This document shows, in pieces, positions 55,051-64,000 of a stretch of DNA of 64,000 nt. Each line of letters opens with the position of its first letter. The stretch's first letter is position 1. Source of the stretch: an uncultured Pirellulaceae bacterium (GTDB lineage: Bacteria; Planctomycetota; Planctomycetia; Pirellulales; Pirellulaceae). Location of the stretch: NCBI GenBank assembly GCA_937967505.1, contig CALCJM010000014.1:58975-122974 (forward strand), read 5' to 3'. Both the position numbers and the translations under genes were made by a program. The notes beneath the pieces are model-generated. The model worked only from the letters and a program-made list of their open reading frames with translations. It was not told where the DNA came from and made no database searches.

Positions 55051-56166
55051 TTACTGACCAGCAGCCGACATGATCAACCCACGAAACTCATCACTGATTT
55101 CAAAACCACCACTGGGCTGGTTAATTTCCATCAGTACCGCCGTGCGCTGAACCGGGTTCCTCCTGTCAATCACATCCGGATCTTTCATAATTAAACCGCC
55201 TGTCAGCTTGCCACCGAAGTTTCCAAGGTATAAGCCTGCCCAATGAGTAGGCTGAGGCTTGAGCCCAAAATGCCCGGTGGCCAGTCTAAGCAGTCTTCCT
55301 GAATCGCCCACCCAACCACGAAACGTGATTCGTTGCAGGCGGTGGTTGGCGTCGAAGTAGTACGTCTGCGATCCGTGCAGGTCCCATGAATTGGTCCCCG
55401 TCACCATCGCCGTCCGCAGTCCGTGCAGCCGCGCGTCCGCCGGCACAGTAGAAATGCGCTCAAATCGTTGCTTGACCCAGTTTGGATCGATGTTGAAACG
55501 GAAGACCTCACGAAAATCATTCACCGGCACAAACGACATCGGCTCAACCGTCAAATCGGGACCAGCGGCCGTCCCGCGATAGACTTTGGTCTCGGCCGCG
55601 CCGAAATCGGGTGTCAAACCGGCAATGTCCGGCGTTCCGGCCCAACTGGCCGGCATCCCGGCGACCGGAGGAATTCCTCCTGCTCTCGAAGCCACACCAG
55701 GCAAACCAGTGGTCACTCCCCACGCGTCAGAGGCAGTCATCGAATTTTGTTGTGACGGTAAAGCGACAGGAGAAACGGGGACTGCCGGCACCTGTGCCGG
55801 TGCGTTTTGCATTGCCGGGAGCACGAAGGGCTGCGTGGCACCGGGCTGCGCTGCGCCCGCTAACGTGCTGGCCTGCTGTGTTGGCGTCGCGGCGGCGCGT
55901 CCGTTTGCCAGTGCCGGGTTAACGGCCTGATAGGCAGGTATGGAATGAAAAATGGACTGCGCCGGTACTGTTCCACCATAAACGTCCGACGGTTTATCAA
56001 ACCGGCTGCCGGAAACACTGGCAGGATTCGGCACACGCTGATCCTGAAAATCCTGTGGCCATGAGGCGGTTGGGTTAACCGGCGGCGCTGAGGTGCTTTT
56101 TTGATAGATCAGCGGAAGGGCAATCACGCTGGCAATCAAGGCCGGAAAGAGAATAGATTTGAACAT
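55051..56166 (-). CDS. Secreted/anchored planctomycete protein of unknown function
   Basis: The ATG at 56166 is preferred: it opens on a signal/anchor MFKSILFPALIASVIALPLIY. The product is 371 residues. After a Pro/Ala/Gln-rich linker of about 180 residues there is a conserved-looking domain (DLTVEPMSFVPVNDFREVFRFNIDPNWVKQRFERIST, then GSQTYYFDANHRLQRITFRGWVGDSGRLLRLATGHFGL). I believe this is the planctomycete family annotated DUF6690, recalled and not verified. No enzymatic motif is seen. Confidence 0.75.
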   Translation of the reverse strand: MFKSILFPALIASVIALPLIYQKSTSAPPVNPTASWPQDFQDQRVPNPASVSGSRFDKPSDVYGGTVPAQSIFHSIPAYQAVNPALANGRAAATPTQQASTLAGAAQPGATQPFVLPAMQNAPAQVPAVPVSPVALPSQQNSMTASDAWGVTTGLPGVASRAGGIPPVAGMPASWAGTPDIAGLTPDFGAAETKVYRGTAAGPDLTVEPMSFVPVNDFREVFRFNIDPNWVKQRFERISTVPADARLHGLRTAMVTGTNSWDLHGSQTYYFDANHRLQRITFRGWVGDSGRLLRLATGHFGLKPQPTHWAGLYLGNFGGKLTGGLIMKDPDVIDRRNPVQRTAVLMEINQPSGGFEISDEFRGLIMSAAGQ

Positions 56167-56389
56167 AGTGAAGCTCTGATTCAGTTCTTCCTTGGGGAAA
56201 AAGTGCACCAGGACTGGATGAACCACAGATGGAAAAAAATCCCAATCGGCAGTGACCTGGTACCCCGTATTCCTGAATCGACTTGAGCCGCAAAATTTCT
56301 GATGAAAACCGATCGCAGCCCTGCGACCGGCGCTGTCAACATTGATGGTGAAATCATCCCATTCTGTCTACCCGTCATCCCGGGTAGAA

Positions 56390-56803
56390 CTACTGACCAA
56401 AGTGCTCTTTCACCCACTCAAAATCAACGCCCAACAGTGCCGCGACGTAAACATCAGGATCGTCGTAGTCCTTGCGTCTGACATCGCAGTGATAACCCAA
56501 TTCTTCAATCCTGGTTTCTGCGCGCTCGGTTGGCAGTTTCCGCCGCACCTGTTTAAGGAAAGTGACAAAATCCTCCGTGGTCAGCGCTTCCTCGAAGCTC
56601 TCATACCGCTTCAACAGGTGACCGCGATTGTTCTGCAGGATCAACTGATGACAGAAGGTAGCAATTTCCCTCATCTGCATCATCGATGCACAAACACCTG
56701 TCATGACCAGTGCCCGATCCCGGTCCTGCATCATGCGGCGCGACTTAAACGCCTGAGACAGTCTTGCAAAAATCACCAGTTCGCGGGACGGATCGATAAA
56801 CAT
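56390..56803 (-). CDS. Small hypothetical protein
   Basis: This is a 137-residue mostly helical cytoplasmic protein. It begins MFIDPSRELVIFARL and ends with an acidic/aromatic tail (DDPDVYVAALLGVDFEWVKEHFGQ). It has no motif I recognise. The reading frame and amino-acid composition look genuine. It lies 223 bases before the DUF6690-like gene in the same direction and is divergent from the methyltransferase. Confidence 0.65.
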   Translation of the reverse strand: MFIDPSRELVIFARLSQAFKSRRMMQDRDRALVMTGVCASMMQMREIATFCHQLILQNNRGHLLKRYESFEEALTTEDFVTFLKQVRRKLPTERAETRIEELGYHCDVRRKDYDDPDVYVAALLGVDFEWVKEHFGQ

Positions 56804-56922
56804 GCGGCAGTCGGTTTAATCGTAAGAAGGGTCTCAAAATATCATCGCGCTTCAATATACACGGTTATCGCGATGCGAGAACCGGAAACCGGAGATTTGA
56901 CCGATGGTATTGCGCCCCAAAC

Positions 56923-58167
56923 GTGTTTACCATAGCGGACATGGATCCCACCGTTCGCGACGACTATCTGTGGCTGCTGTCCGGCAGCGCTACCGCACTT
57001 CTCAAACAAACAGAAGAGGACTTTCGCACTCAGGTCAACACACTGACGATCAACAAGAATCTGAGAAAAAAGACCTCGCCAACTCGCGCGGCCATCGTCA
57101 TTGAGCAAGTCCTGCTGCGTCTACGGGCCAAAGCAAAATTTGAACGCGCCAACGAACTTTTTTTTACTCGCCGCTCTCTCGAACAGGCCACCAGCACCCG
57201 CATCGCCGCTCACAAGGCCAAGCGGTTCGCCAATATGGCTTCGGTCGCTGATGTGTGCTGCGGCATCGGTGGTGACCTGATGGCGTTAGCTGGGCGCGAG
57301 ATGCAATCGGTTGCTGCCGCCGAAACCGTCGGCATTGATGTGGACGAACTGACGGCCATGTTTGCCAACAGAAATCTGCAGGTCCTTGGCCTCCAACACG
57401 CACAGGCGACACAGAATTCCTTCGAGAAATTTTCACTCGATCGCTTTCATGCGATTCACATTGATCCGGATCGGCGAGTCAAAAACCGAACGGTGCGCGG
57501 TGACTTTTTTCAGCCCGCACTGGGTGACATTCAGCAACGCCTCGGGCGCGACCAAAGTCTGGCGATCAAGGTTGCTCCCGCCACACCACCACACCGCAGC
57601 ACGCCCACGGAATCCGAAATCCAGTGGATCGGCGACAACCGCGAGTGCAAAGAACAGGTCATTTGGTCCGGCCCGATCACGGAAAATCCCGGCTGCCGCA
57701 CAGCGACTTACGTGAATTCACAGCACCAGGCGTTCCATTTCACGGCCACTGCCAAAGAATTCGAACGATCGCGCCCCAAACCGCCGGAAAAACTTGGCCC
57801 CGCCATTTATGAACCGCATCCAACCGTCCTGGCAGCCGGCCTGGTGAACGCACTGGCCAGGCAAATGCACTTACGTCCGATCGATGGTGCAATTGACTAT
57901 CTGACCGGCATTCCGACCACGAAGTGCGCACTGTTGCGAAAATATCGTATCGATGTGGAAATGAAACTGAACCTGAAACTGCTGTTCAAGGAACTTCGCC
58001 AGCGGAAGATTGGCATGATCGTGGTAAAAAAACGCGGCGTCGATAAAGCCATCATCGAAAATATTCAAGCGCTGAAAATCGCCGGTGAAAATAAAGCCAC
58101 CATTATCGCCACCCGTCATAACGGACGACGCCTGGCGCTAATCACCAACATCGAAAAAGCATCCTGA
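56923..58167 (+). CDS. Class I SAM methyltransferase with THUMP-like domain
   Basis: This protein has up to 414 residues (ATG at 56941 is the alternative start). The SAM-binding motif is VADVCCGIGGDLMALAGRE, followed by VGIDVDELTAMFANRN and HIDPDRR. The C-terminal part contains an RNA-binding-like domain reported in THUMP-like methyltransferases. The substrate is probably RNA but is not fixed by sequence. Confidence 0.8.
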   Translation: MFTIADMDPTVRDDYLWLLSGSATALLKQTEEDFRTQVNTLTINKNLRKKTSPTRAAIVIEQVLLRLRAKAKFERANELFFTRRSLEQATSTRIAAHKAKRFANMASVADVCCGIGGDLMALAGREMQSVAAAETVGIDVDELTAMFANRNLQVLGLQHAQATQNSFEKFSLDRFHAIHIDPDRRVKNRTVRGDFFQPALGDIQQRLGRDQSLAIKVAPATPPHRSTPTESEIQWIGDNRECKEQVIWSGPITENPGCRTATYVNSQHQAFHFTATAKEFERSRPKPPEKLGPAIYEPHPTVLAAGLVNALARQMHLRPIDGAIDYLTGIPTTKCALLRKYRIDVEMKLNLKLLFKELRQRKIGMIVVKKRGVDKAIIENIQALKIAGENKATIIATRHNGRRLALITNIEKAS

Positions 58168-58291
58168 CGATGCAAAAAAGGATCGAGAGTACATTGGGGA
58201 TCATCAACAAAATCATTGGCAGCGCGTGGTTGCCCGTTCAGCTAAATGCGCTGGCCGAACGAACCGGTGACCAACGGACACTTAAACTGCC

Positions 58292-59362
58292 TTACTTGAA
58301 CCAACTGGCCAACCATGCCCAGCCCCTGCTGATCAATCTCCCGGAGACCACACCTTCAGTAACTGTGGAGCGGTCTGACGAAAAATTGAACCACAATGCT
58401 TCCAAGTAGGGTTTGCTGGATTCGGCCAACACGCCGTAAACACCCTTTTGATCAATTCGGACTAATCCCTGACGATAGTGATCAAACAGATGTTGGTCCA
58501 ACAAATTCCCTGTCACGCGCACCGTGGTCAGCGCACCCTTGGTCGCCGTCGAAACCTGATTCAGACTGTATACCGTCAACGTGCTTGAAATTTCAAACAG
58601 CGACGTTTCATTCCGGCTGGCCAGCGTGTGCATCTCCTCCCACAACCGGTTAAGTTCCACTTGGGGAAGCACTTTGGTCGGATCGATTTTCTCCAGTTGC
58701 GCCTGAGTGTCGGCGATTGTCTTCCGTAACCCGTCTACACTCAGTGGCGGCGCCCCCAACGCCCCGGTTGTGTGGGCCGATGCGGTGCCAATCACCTCCA
58801 ACAACTCCGCCGTATTGGAAATTGTCGATTCTTGGGCAATCACCCCCTCCTTCTTCAATTCCGTAGCCAGTTCATTCAGGTAGGTCTGCGAACCGTATGC
58901 CAGATCGCTAACGATCGCCAGCACGGTAATCGGCGACAGGTGCAGCGTCGCAGTTCCCGCCAGGTCGAGAAACGTCCCCACCGTTTTTTTAGCCACATAG
59001 TCTTCCACTCCGGCATCTGCTTCAGGCGATTCAGGCGATTCAGAGTCGTTCGACTCAGCAACACCGGCATGGTGGTCGCCGGGACCATTGGCGGGGAGTT
59101 TTACTCCGGCCACATCCCGGTTCAGCATGTCCAACATCTCCTGCACGAACTTGCTGTAGGTTGTGGAATCGCGGAACGCCTGCGGCACCAGCAGCGCAGC
59201 CGATTCGTTAATCGCACCACCAACCATCGCCGCAGTCCCGCGCAACGCGCGTTCGGGCAACGTCAAACCATACATCAAATAACGATGGACCTGATCGATC
59301 CCCGGATCGTCAGCCTCTGAACCGTGGGGCGCATTCGAATTCGATGGATGGTGAAATGGCAT
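58292..59362 (-). CDS. Conserved hypothetical protein, unknown function
   Basis: This 356-residue protein has no signal peptide. The N-terminal half is helical (YLMYGLTLPERALRGTAAMVGGAINESAALLVPQAFRDSTTYSKFVQEMLDML), followed by an acidic region (DSESPESPEADAG) and a hydrophobic segment (LAGTATLHLSPITVLAIVSDLAYGS). I do not recognise a domain. It is co-directional with the amidohydrolase upstream, 36 bases apart. Confidence 0.7.
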   Translation of the reverse strand: MPFHHPSNSNAPHGSEADDPGIDQVHRYLMYGLTLPERALRGTAAMVGGAINESAALLVPQAFRDSTTYSKFVQEMLDMLNRDVAGVKLPANGPGDHHAGVAESNDSESPESPEADAGVEDYVAKKTVGTFLDLAGTATLHLSPITVLAIVSDLAYGSQTYLNELATELKKEGVIAQESTISNTAELLEVIGTASAHTTGALGAPPLSVDGLRKTIADTQAQLEKIDPTKVLPQVELNRLWEEMHTLASRNETSLFEISSTLTVYSLNQVSTATKGALTTVRVTGNLLDQHLFDHYRQGLVRIDQKGVYGVLAESSKPYLEALWFNFSSDRSTVTEGVVSGRLISRGWAWLASWFK

Positions 59363-59398
59363 GCGAAATAAAGGCGAAAAATTGGAATTTCAAACGGT

Positions 59399-60586
59399 TT
59401 AGTTGGTGTCGGCCAACCAACTGTACGGCGATGTGGTTTCAGGTGCCTGCTGGACGCAGAACCGGGCAATCTGTCCCGTCGTCAAGCCGCCAAACGACTT
59501 GTCCAGCCCGAGCGCCTCGGCACCATTGATTGTCCCGATTTCGACAATTTTTTCTATTGGCACCTCGGGATGACGGCGGTGAATTTCTTTCAGTTCCCAC
59601 AACAAGTCGAGGTCCGGATTGGACGCAAGAGAATCCGTACCGACTGCTACGTTGATCGCGCGGTCCAACATCTCCTCCAGCGGATATCGTGCATGTCCAA
59701 AATAAGCATGGGTCCGGGGGCAAAACACCACCGACATACGGTCTCGCACGGTTGCGATAAAGTCCAGCTCATCCATTGTCAGGTAATTGCCATGAATAAT
59801 CAGAGACGACGCGCAACGCGCGACCTCCTTAAGAATCGACAGGATGGATCCATACCGACCGTATGCCGTCGGTCGCCACACGTCAAATGACCGCAGCATA
59901 TCCAGAAACGGACCCGTTTTATTTTCCACAAACTCACGTTCGGCCCGCGTTTCGGCAAGATGCATGGAGACGGAGCATTGCTTTTGCCGTGCCAGCGACA
60001 TTAGTGAATCGAACAACCGGTCGCCAACGGAATACGGCGCATGGGGACTGAGTGCGGCGGAGACGCTGTCCCATGGAGAATCGGCAAAGAATTGTTCGGC
60101 TTCGGAAATTTTCTGGTCAATAACCCCGTCGTCCGATCCGAGTTGTTCGAAGAACACTTGTACTGATGCGGGGCAGGGCAGGGCACCCGCATAATCTTTC
60201 AGCACCAGTGGTGTGGTAGCGATTTCGCCAATCGCAGCCACACCGTATCGCGCCGATTGCTCGAGGCCGATTTTTATCACGTCCGCTTTGCTGGCACGAC
60301 CGGCGCGCCCTCGAAACCTGATCACTTCGCCAATCCAATCGGTAAACTCCATCCCGGCACTCCCCAAAGGAGCCGACAAATCACTGAACTCGAGATGCGT
60401 ATGAGCATTAACCAGCCCCGGCAAGATCACCGACGACGCAAAAACCGTTTCGTCAGTTCCGGTCGGCATCCGGGATCTTGGTCCCAGAAATATGATTCGG
60501 TCATCGCTGTCTACCACCAATGCCGCGTTGGCGATCGGTGGAGTAGCAACGGGTAATATCCAGTCTGCAAGATACGATTTCATCAA
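59399..60586 (-). CDS. Amidohydrolase, deaminase-like (aminodeoxyfutalosine deaminase candidate)
   Basis: This 395-residue metal-dependent hydrolase has NAHTHLEFSDL for the first metal His pair, ALSPHAPYSVGDRL, MHLAET and IIHGNYL, and the catalytic Asp in VAVGTDSLASNPDLDLL. These are the motifs of the AtzA/MtaD/aminodeoxyfutalosine deaminase group. MqnX of the futalosine menaquinone pathway is one candidate. No other menaquinone gene is nearby, so the substrate stays open. Confidence 0.85.
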   Translation of the reverse strand: MMKSYLADWILPVATPPIANAALVVDSDDRIIFLGPRSRMPTGTDETVFASSVILPGLVNAHTHLEFSDLSAPLGSAGMEFTDWIGEVIRFRGRAGRASKADVIKIGLEQSARYGVAAIGEIATTPLVLKDYAGALPCPASVQVFFEQLGSDDGVIDQKISEAEQFFADSPWDSVSAALSPHAPYSVGDRLFDSLMSLARQKQCSVSMHLAETRAEREFVENKTGPFLDMLRSFDVWRPTAYGRYGSILSILKEVARCASSLIIHGNYLTMDELDFIATVRDRMSVVFCPRTHAYFGHARYPLEEMLDRAINVAVGTDSLASNPDLDLLWELKEIHRRHPEVPIEKIVEIGTINGAEALGLDKSFGGLTTGQIARFCVQQAPETTSPYSWLADTN

Positions 60587-60763
60587 ACGTCGTTGCGCGG
60601 GCGATCAGCCCGGGTCCAGATTTCCTGACGTAGTAAAACCAGCTTTCAGTCTGGCCGTTTTGCGTGGGTTGGCGTGGGTCACGCATAACGACGCACGCAA
60701 GAACGTAGAGCGCCAAATCTGGTCGCTCCACTGGCTGGCGCCGTAGCCACGAAGCATCTACCA

Positions 60764-62146
60764 CTATCGCTGGCGAGCGACAGCGCGTGAAGAGGACTTC
60801 GGTGCGGATTTTCTACCGTTGGCGTTACTGCGACGCTTCCTGCCGGAGTTGGACCGTTGTTTGCCCTGTCCGGCGCTTCCTGCCCCACTCCCGTCGGCAC
60901 TCGAACCGCCGTTTCGTGACCCATAATTACCCCGCCCGCGCGCACCACGCGAGTTTCGCGCCCCGCTCGATCCACCACGGCCACGCGCCTTGTTGGCCGT
61001 CGGTGCAGGTGCCTTTACCTCACCAAATGGCAATTCCAGTTCAAACTGAACATCAATCAATTTTTCGATCGCCCGGAGCTCAGATCGTTCTTCGGGCGTA
61101 CACAGCGAAATCGCAATGCCATCGGCACCCGCGCGACCGGTCCGCCCAATGCGGTGCACATAGCTTTCCTCTTCTACTGGCATGTCGTAGTTAACCACAT
61201 GAGACACGCCATCAATATCAATTCCGCGCGCCGCCACATCCGTCGCCACTAGGACCGAGATTTTGCCTTTTCGAAACGCCTCCAGCGCCCGTTGCCGCGC
61301 GTTCTGGCTTTTGTTTCCGTGGATCGCCAACGCTCCAATTTTGGCTTGCTCCAGTTTTCTGACGATCACATTGGCGCCACGTTTGGTACGCGTGAACACG
61401 ATTGTCTGGTCAACCGATTTGTCAGCAAGGATCTCTTTGAGCATCGTGAACTTGTTGCCGCGATCGAGCATCAACATGCGCTGTTCGATTCGTTCCACGC
61501 TGGGCGATTCTGGCGTGACGTTGACCGAGACAGGCTGGTACAGCAACTGCTGCGACAGCTCGCGCGCTTTATCTGACATCGTCGCCGAAAAAAACAACGA
61601 CTGACGCTGTTCGGGTAATTTGGCAATAATCTTTCGCAGTGCGGGCAGAAACCCCATATCCATCATGCGATCAGCTTCGTCCAGTACAAAAATCTGGACG
61701 CTGCCAATATCGATGTGTCCCTGCTGCATCAAATCCATCAATCGGCCCGGTGTGGCGATCAGAACGTCGACACCCCGTTTGAGCGCTTTCACCTGACGGT
61801 CCTGATTAACGCCACCGTAGACCAATGCCTGACTGAATTTCATGTGTTTGCCGTAGGTGGCAAAACTATCGCCAATCTGAATGGCCAGTTCGCGCGTGGG
61901 GGCCAGCACCAATGCCGTCGGGCTTTTAGGTAGTAGTTCTGGTTTTTCGTAGCCGATGTAGTCCAAAATTGGCAACGCAAACGAAGCCGTTTTTCCGGTC
62001 CCCGTTTGGGCACAGCCCAGAATATCTTTACCCTCAATAGCTGGCGGGATGGTCTGGGCCTGAATCGGAGTTGGCGTCTGGTAATTTTGGTCAGAGAGTG
62101 CTTTTTTCAGTGGTGCGTACAGGTCAAGTGATTCAAAGTCGTTCAA
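60764..62146 (-). CDS. rhlE: DEAD-box RNA helicase, RhlE-like
   Basis: This 460-residue RNA helicase starts with FESLDLYAPLKKAL and TPTPIQAQTIPPAIEGKD, then Walker A AQTGTGKTASF. The DEAD motif is VLDEADRMMDMGF, followed by SATMS. The C-terminal motifs are RGIDIDGVSHVVNYDMP and HRIGRTGRAG. From about residue 385 a low-complexity Gly/Arg/Ser tail (RGG-like) follows, likely RNA-binding. It may act in ribosome assembly or mRNA decay. Confidence 0.93.
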   Translation of the reverse strand: MNDFESLDLYAPLKKALSDQNYQTPTPIQAQTIPPAIEGKDILGCAQTGTGKTASFALPILDYIGYEKPELLPKSPTALVLAPTRELAIQIGDSFATYGKHMKFSQALVYGGVNQDRQVKALKRGVDVLIATPGRLMDLMQQGHIDIGSVQIFVLDEADRMMDMGFLPALRKIIAKLPEQRQSLFFSATMSDKARELSQQLLYQPVSVNVTPESPSVERIEQRMLMLDRGNKFTMLKEILADKSVDQTIVFTRTKRGANVIVRKLEQAKIGALAIHGNKSQNARQRALEAFRKGKISVLVATDVAARGIDIDGVSHVVNYDMPVEEESYVHRIGRTGRAGADGIAISLCTPEERSELRAIEKLIDVQFELELPFGEVKAPAPTANKARGRGGSSGARNSRGARGRGNYGSRNGGSSADGSGAGSAGQGKQRSNSGRKRRSNANGRKSAPKSSSRAVARQR

Positions 62147-62757
62147 TTAAATTCTCGCGAAAAATGGTTTGGTTGTGGAAAAACGTTTGCAAGTCTTGCG
62201 TCGCGGTTCTTCCCAATAAATGAACAGACGTAACGATACGACTGCTTTTCGCCGTAGTGGGTGCAGCGATCGCGCTGCCGGGATGGACGAATAATTTCGT
62301 CACACCCTCTGTATCAAGAAGGAACCGGTTTTTTCCTGCCATGCGAAGGTACAAAACAATGCACACCACATTTGGCGAGGTCAACACAACCGATTTCGTA
62401 AGCAGACGGCGAATCTACAACGTGCCGATTTAGAAACCAGACTTTTGTCAGGTAAATGAACCACCGGGCTCTGACAACCTTGTCGGCCCTAGCATTTCAA
62501 CTAATTCTGTTTCAGTCCTTTATTTATGCCCCGCAGTTCTTGATATCCTTGCTGCGGGGATTTCGTCGAAGTGTACCTGCCAACCGGAAAAATACCAATC
62601 GCAAATCGCCAAAACCAAAAAAACACAGGTTTTCCCCGAATTTTCCCGGGCAGAGTGCTGGTTTCGCGCGTCAGGACGCATCGCACTGCGCTCTCCACCC
62701 CGCCGAACTCAAACGACAGCAAAGCCCCCAAGCAAACTAGGACAGAGGGCCTCCCAT
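62147..62757. other. Gap upstream of the DEAD-box helicase
   Basis: This 611-base stretch has no supported gene. A plus-strand frame at 62456-62740 (94 codons) and a minus-strand frame at 62133-62387 look like chance. A perfect 8-bp stem (CCCCGCAG/CTGCGGGG, 62529-62559) lies downstream of the esterase gene. The remainder may be a long leader of the helicase mRNA. Confidence 0.5.
62529..62559 (-). terminator. Hairpin, possible terminator of the esterase gene
   Basis: CCCCGCAG (62529-62536) pairs with CTGCGGGG (62552-62559) around a 15-base loop. It lies about 200 bases after the end of the leftward esterase gene. On the minus strand it is followed by CATAAATAAAGG without a clear T run, so the assignment as terminator is weak. 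Confidence 0.35.
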
Positions 62758-64000
62758 TTATTCCCGACGCTGCCAATCGTCGGTTCGAAACGGACTGGCG
62801 GGTAAGCCTGTTTCGTTGGTCAAATTGCACCCCGCCGGATTATCAGCCCAAGCGTAACGCACCGCGACCGGCGATTTGACTGCGTTGCATGAAACAACAA
62901 CCGCTTGGCCGTCGATCATTGCGTCAGCCCGGTAAAACTTGCGGTCCGCACCACAGAGCTCAAATCGCTCCAGCCGCTCACCGCTGGCAATTGCCAGCCC
63001 CTGGGCAAATTCAAACTGCAGACGAACCTTGTCGCCTTCCACCGCCATTGATTTGTACATGGGTCCTGAATACTTGACATTTTTGTCATAGTCTTTGGCC
63101 AACGCGATCAACGCCAAGCGTCGGCCCACATCCTGTTTGTTTTTTGGATGAATGTCGCGCGCCTCTCCAATGTCGATGATCACCGCCTGCCCTGTTTTGG
63201 GCACCGACAGTGTCATGGACTGAGCCTCACGTAATTCTGCCCACTGGCTATCGTAGGGAGTTTTCTTGGCCGCTCTGTAATTGGCCAGTTGCACCCAGTA
63301 AAACGACATCTCGTTCTCCCACTTACGACGCCAGTCCTCAATCAACAGTGGCATCAGTGTTCGGTACTGCCGTCCTCGGTCAGAGTTGGATTCACCCTGG
63401 TACCAGATTGTCCCGCGCACGGCCAATGGAACCAGCGGATGGATCATCGCATTGTGCAAAATCATCGGTCGATTTGGACCTGAACCGTTGCCTTGGGGGC
63501 GCGGGCCAAGTTTTTCGGTTGCCGGTTCCAGCCGGAACTTCCAGAGTCCTGCCAGGGACACAGGCGTTTCTCCCACGGGTCCGATCGAGAGATCTTTCGC
63601 ATCACCGACGATACCCCCGTTGAGGTTTCCGTCGGTCACCTTCACCGCAATCGATAGTTCGTCGGTTCCCGCGAGATCGGCAGAAACATCGTACAGTCGT
63701 TTTGTGTCCCACATCCCGGTCTCTCCAACTTTGCTGCCGTTGACATAGGTCACATCGGCATCGTCGATTAGCCCCAGCGACAGTTTCAATGCCTTACCCT
63801 TCCATTGCTGAGGAACCGCGACTTTTCTTCGGTACCAAGCCACCCCATCGACCCCTTTATGCCCCTGCCGCTCCCAGTGACCGGGTAATTTCTGCTGTCC
63901 CCAACCAGAGTCGTCCAGCGCGGCGGATTGCCATGTTTCAGCCGGTACGCGTTGCATTTTGCGATAGTTCTTCATCCATGCATCCACCTTCATGGCCAGC
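62758..64000 (-). CDS. Sialate O-acetylesterase-like protein, cut by the right edge
   Basis: The frame is open through the right edge; the ATG at 63993 is internal, so the N-terminal part is missing. The visible 410 or so residues contain a jelly-roll-like insert (WYRRKVAVPQQWKGKALKLSLGLIDDADVTYVNG) and then the SASA-type esterase core. The core has AVRGTIWYQGESNSDRGRQYRTLMPLLIEDWRRKW, and the late DIHPKNKQDVGRRLAL carries the catalytic Asp/His region (DxxH). It likely removes O-acetyl groups from sialic acid or plant polysaccharides. Planctomycetes carry many such enzymes. Confidence 0.9.
   Translation of the reverse strand, partial: LAMKVDAWMKNYRKMQRVPAETWQSAALDDSGWGQQKLPGHWERQGHKGVDGVAWYRRKVAVPQQWKGKALKLSLGLIDDADVTYVNGSKVGETGMWDTKRLYDVSADLAGTDELSIAVKVTDGNLNGGIVGDAKDLSIGPVGETPVSLAGLWKFRLEPATEKLGPRPQGNGSGPNRPMILHNAMIHPLVPLAVRGTIWYQGESNSDRGRQYRTLMPLLIEDWRRKWENEMSFYWVQLANYRAAKKTPYDSQWAELREAQSMTLSVPKTGQAVIIDIGEARDIHPKNKQDVGRRLALIALAKDYDKNVKYSGPMYKSMAVEGDKVRLQFEFAQGLAIASGERLERFELCGADRKFYRADAMIDGQAVVVSCNAVKSPVAVRYAWADNPAGCNLTNETGLPASPFRTDDWQRRE

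Noticed and set aside
62456..62740. 94-codon plus-strand frame upstream of the helicase
   Set aside because: Low-complexity, includes a hairpin sequence in its middle, no homology recognised.

Overview
The window looks like a chromosomal segment of a planctomycete, probably near the Pirellulaceae. This is inferred from gene content. It has an ompH-lpxC-lpxA-Gfo/Idh oxidoreductase cluster and LptF/G-type and MsbA-like exporters. It also has a probable tetrahydromethanopterin biosynthesis pair, trypsin/PDZ proteases with a CGGPL motif, and several secreted proteins of types I know only from this phylum. Shine-Dalgarno sequences are rare, and many genes are joined by 1-4 base stop/start overlaps.

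Layout. 1-9017 (minus strand) is a biosynthetic locus. A Sfp/EntD-type phosphopantetheinyl transferase is translationally coupled to a 2292-residue A-PCP-KS-AT-ACP-aminotransferase megasynthase. A further NRPS protein, starting with a condensation domain, runs off the left edge. Between the two synthases lies a dead ABC-transporter fragment interrupted by a palindromic repeat of about 105 bp. Two more copies of that repeat lie at 9052-9159 and 16820-16924. 9448-16766 holds a secreted nuclease, a large low-complexity envelope protein, the lipid A cluster and the RNase P RNA gene. 17005-27729 holds an LptF/G permease, a dual CDGSH protein, a prepilin-peptidase-like protein lacking a catalytic Asp, an ABC permease, an XPB helicase/Bax1 nuclease pair, and kdsD coupled to an MsbA-like ABC exporter. 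28161-29562 is an ArsR-type regulator with a two-gene YeeE/YedE sulfur transporter, the first gene carrying an in-frame TAG. 29637-33934 holds a secreted protein, nadK, acylphosphatase, a coiled-coil protein and haaO.

34312-39095 holds a second MsbA-like exporter and two GT4 glycosyltransferases. 39338-42487 holds a dienelactone hydrolase and an operon of an OleB-like hydrolase, a CitG-like protein and a PTPS-like protein. 42907-46546 holds two trypsin/PDZ proteins (one with Ser changed to Cys), a GT2 glycosyltransferase and a lipoprotein. 46804-49133 is an arsM-arsS arsenosugar pair. 49306-52705 is xseB-ispA-dxs, followed by a divergent dnaA. 55051-64000 holds proteins of unknown function, a THUMP-like methyltransferase, an amidohydrolase, a DEAD-box helicase and a truncated sialate O-acetylesterase.

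Most of the window is housekeeping and envelope-building. The accessory signals are the NRPS/PKS locus with its repeat family, the arsenosugar pair and the XPB/Bax1 pair. I saw no CRISPR array, tRNA, rRNA, intact insertion sequence or prophage.
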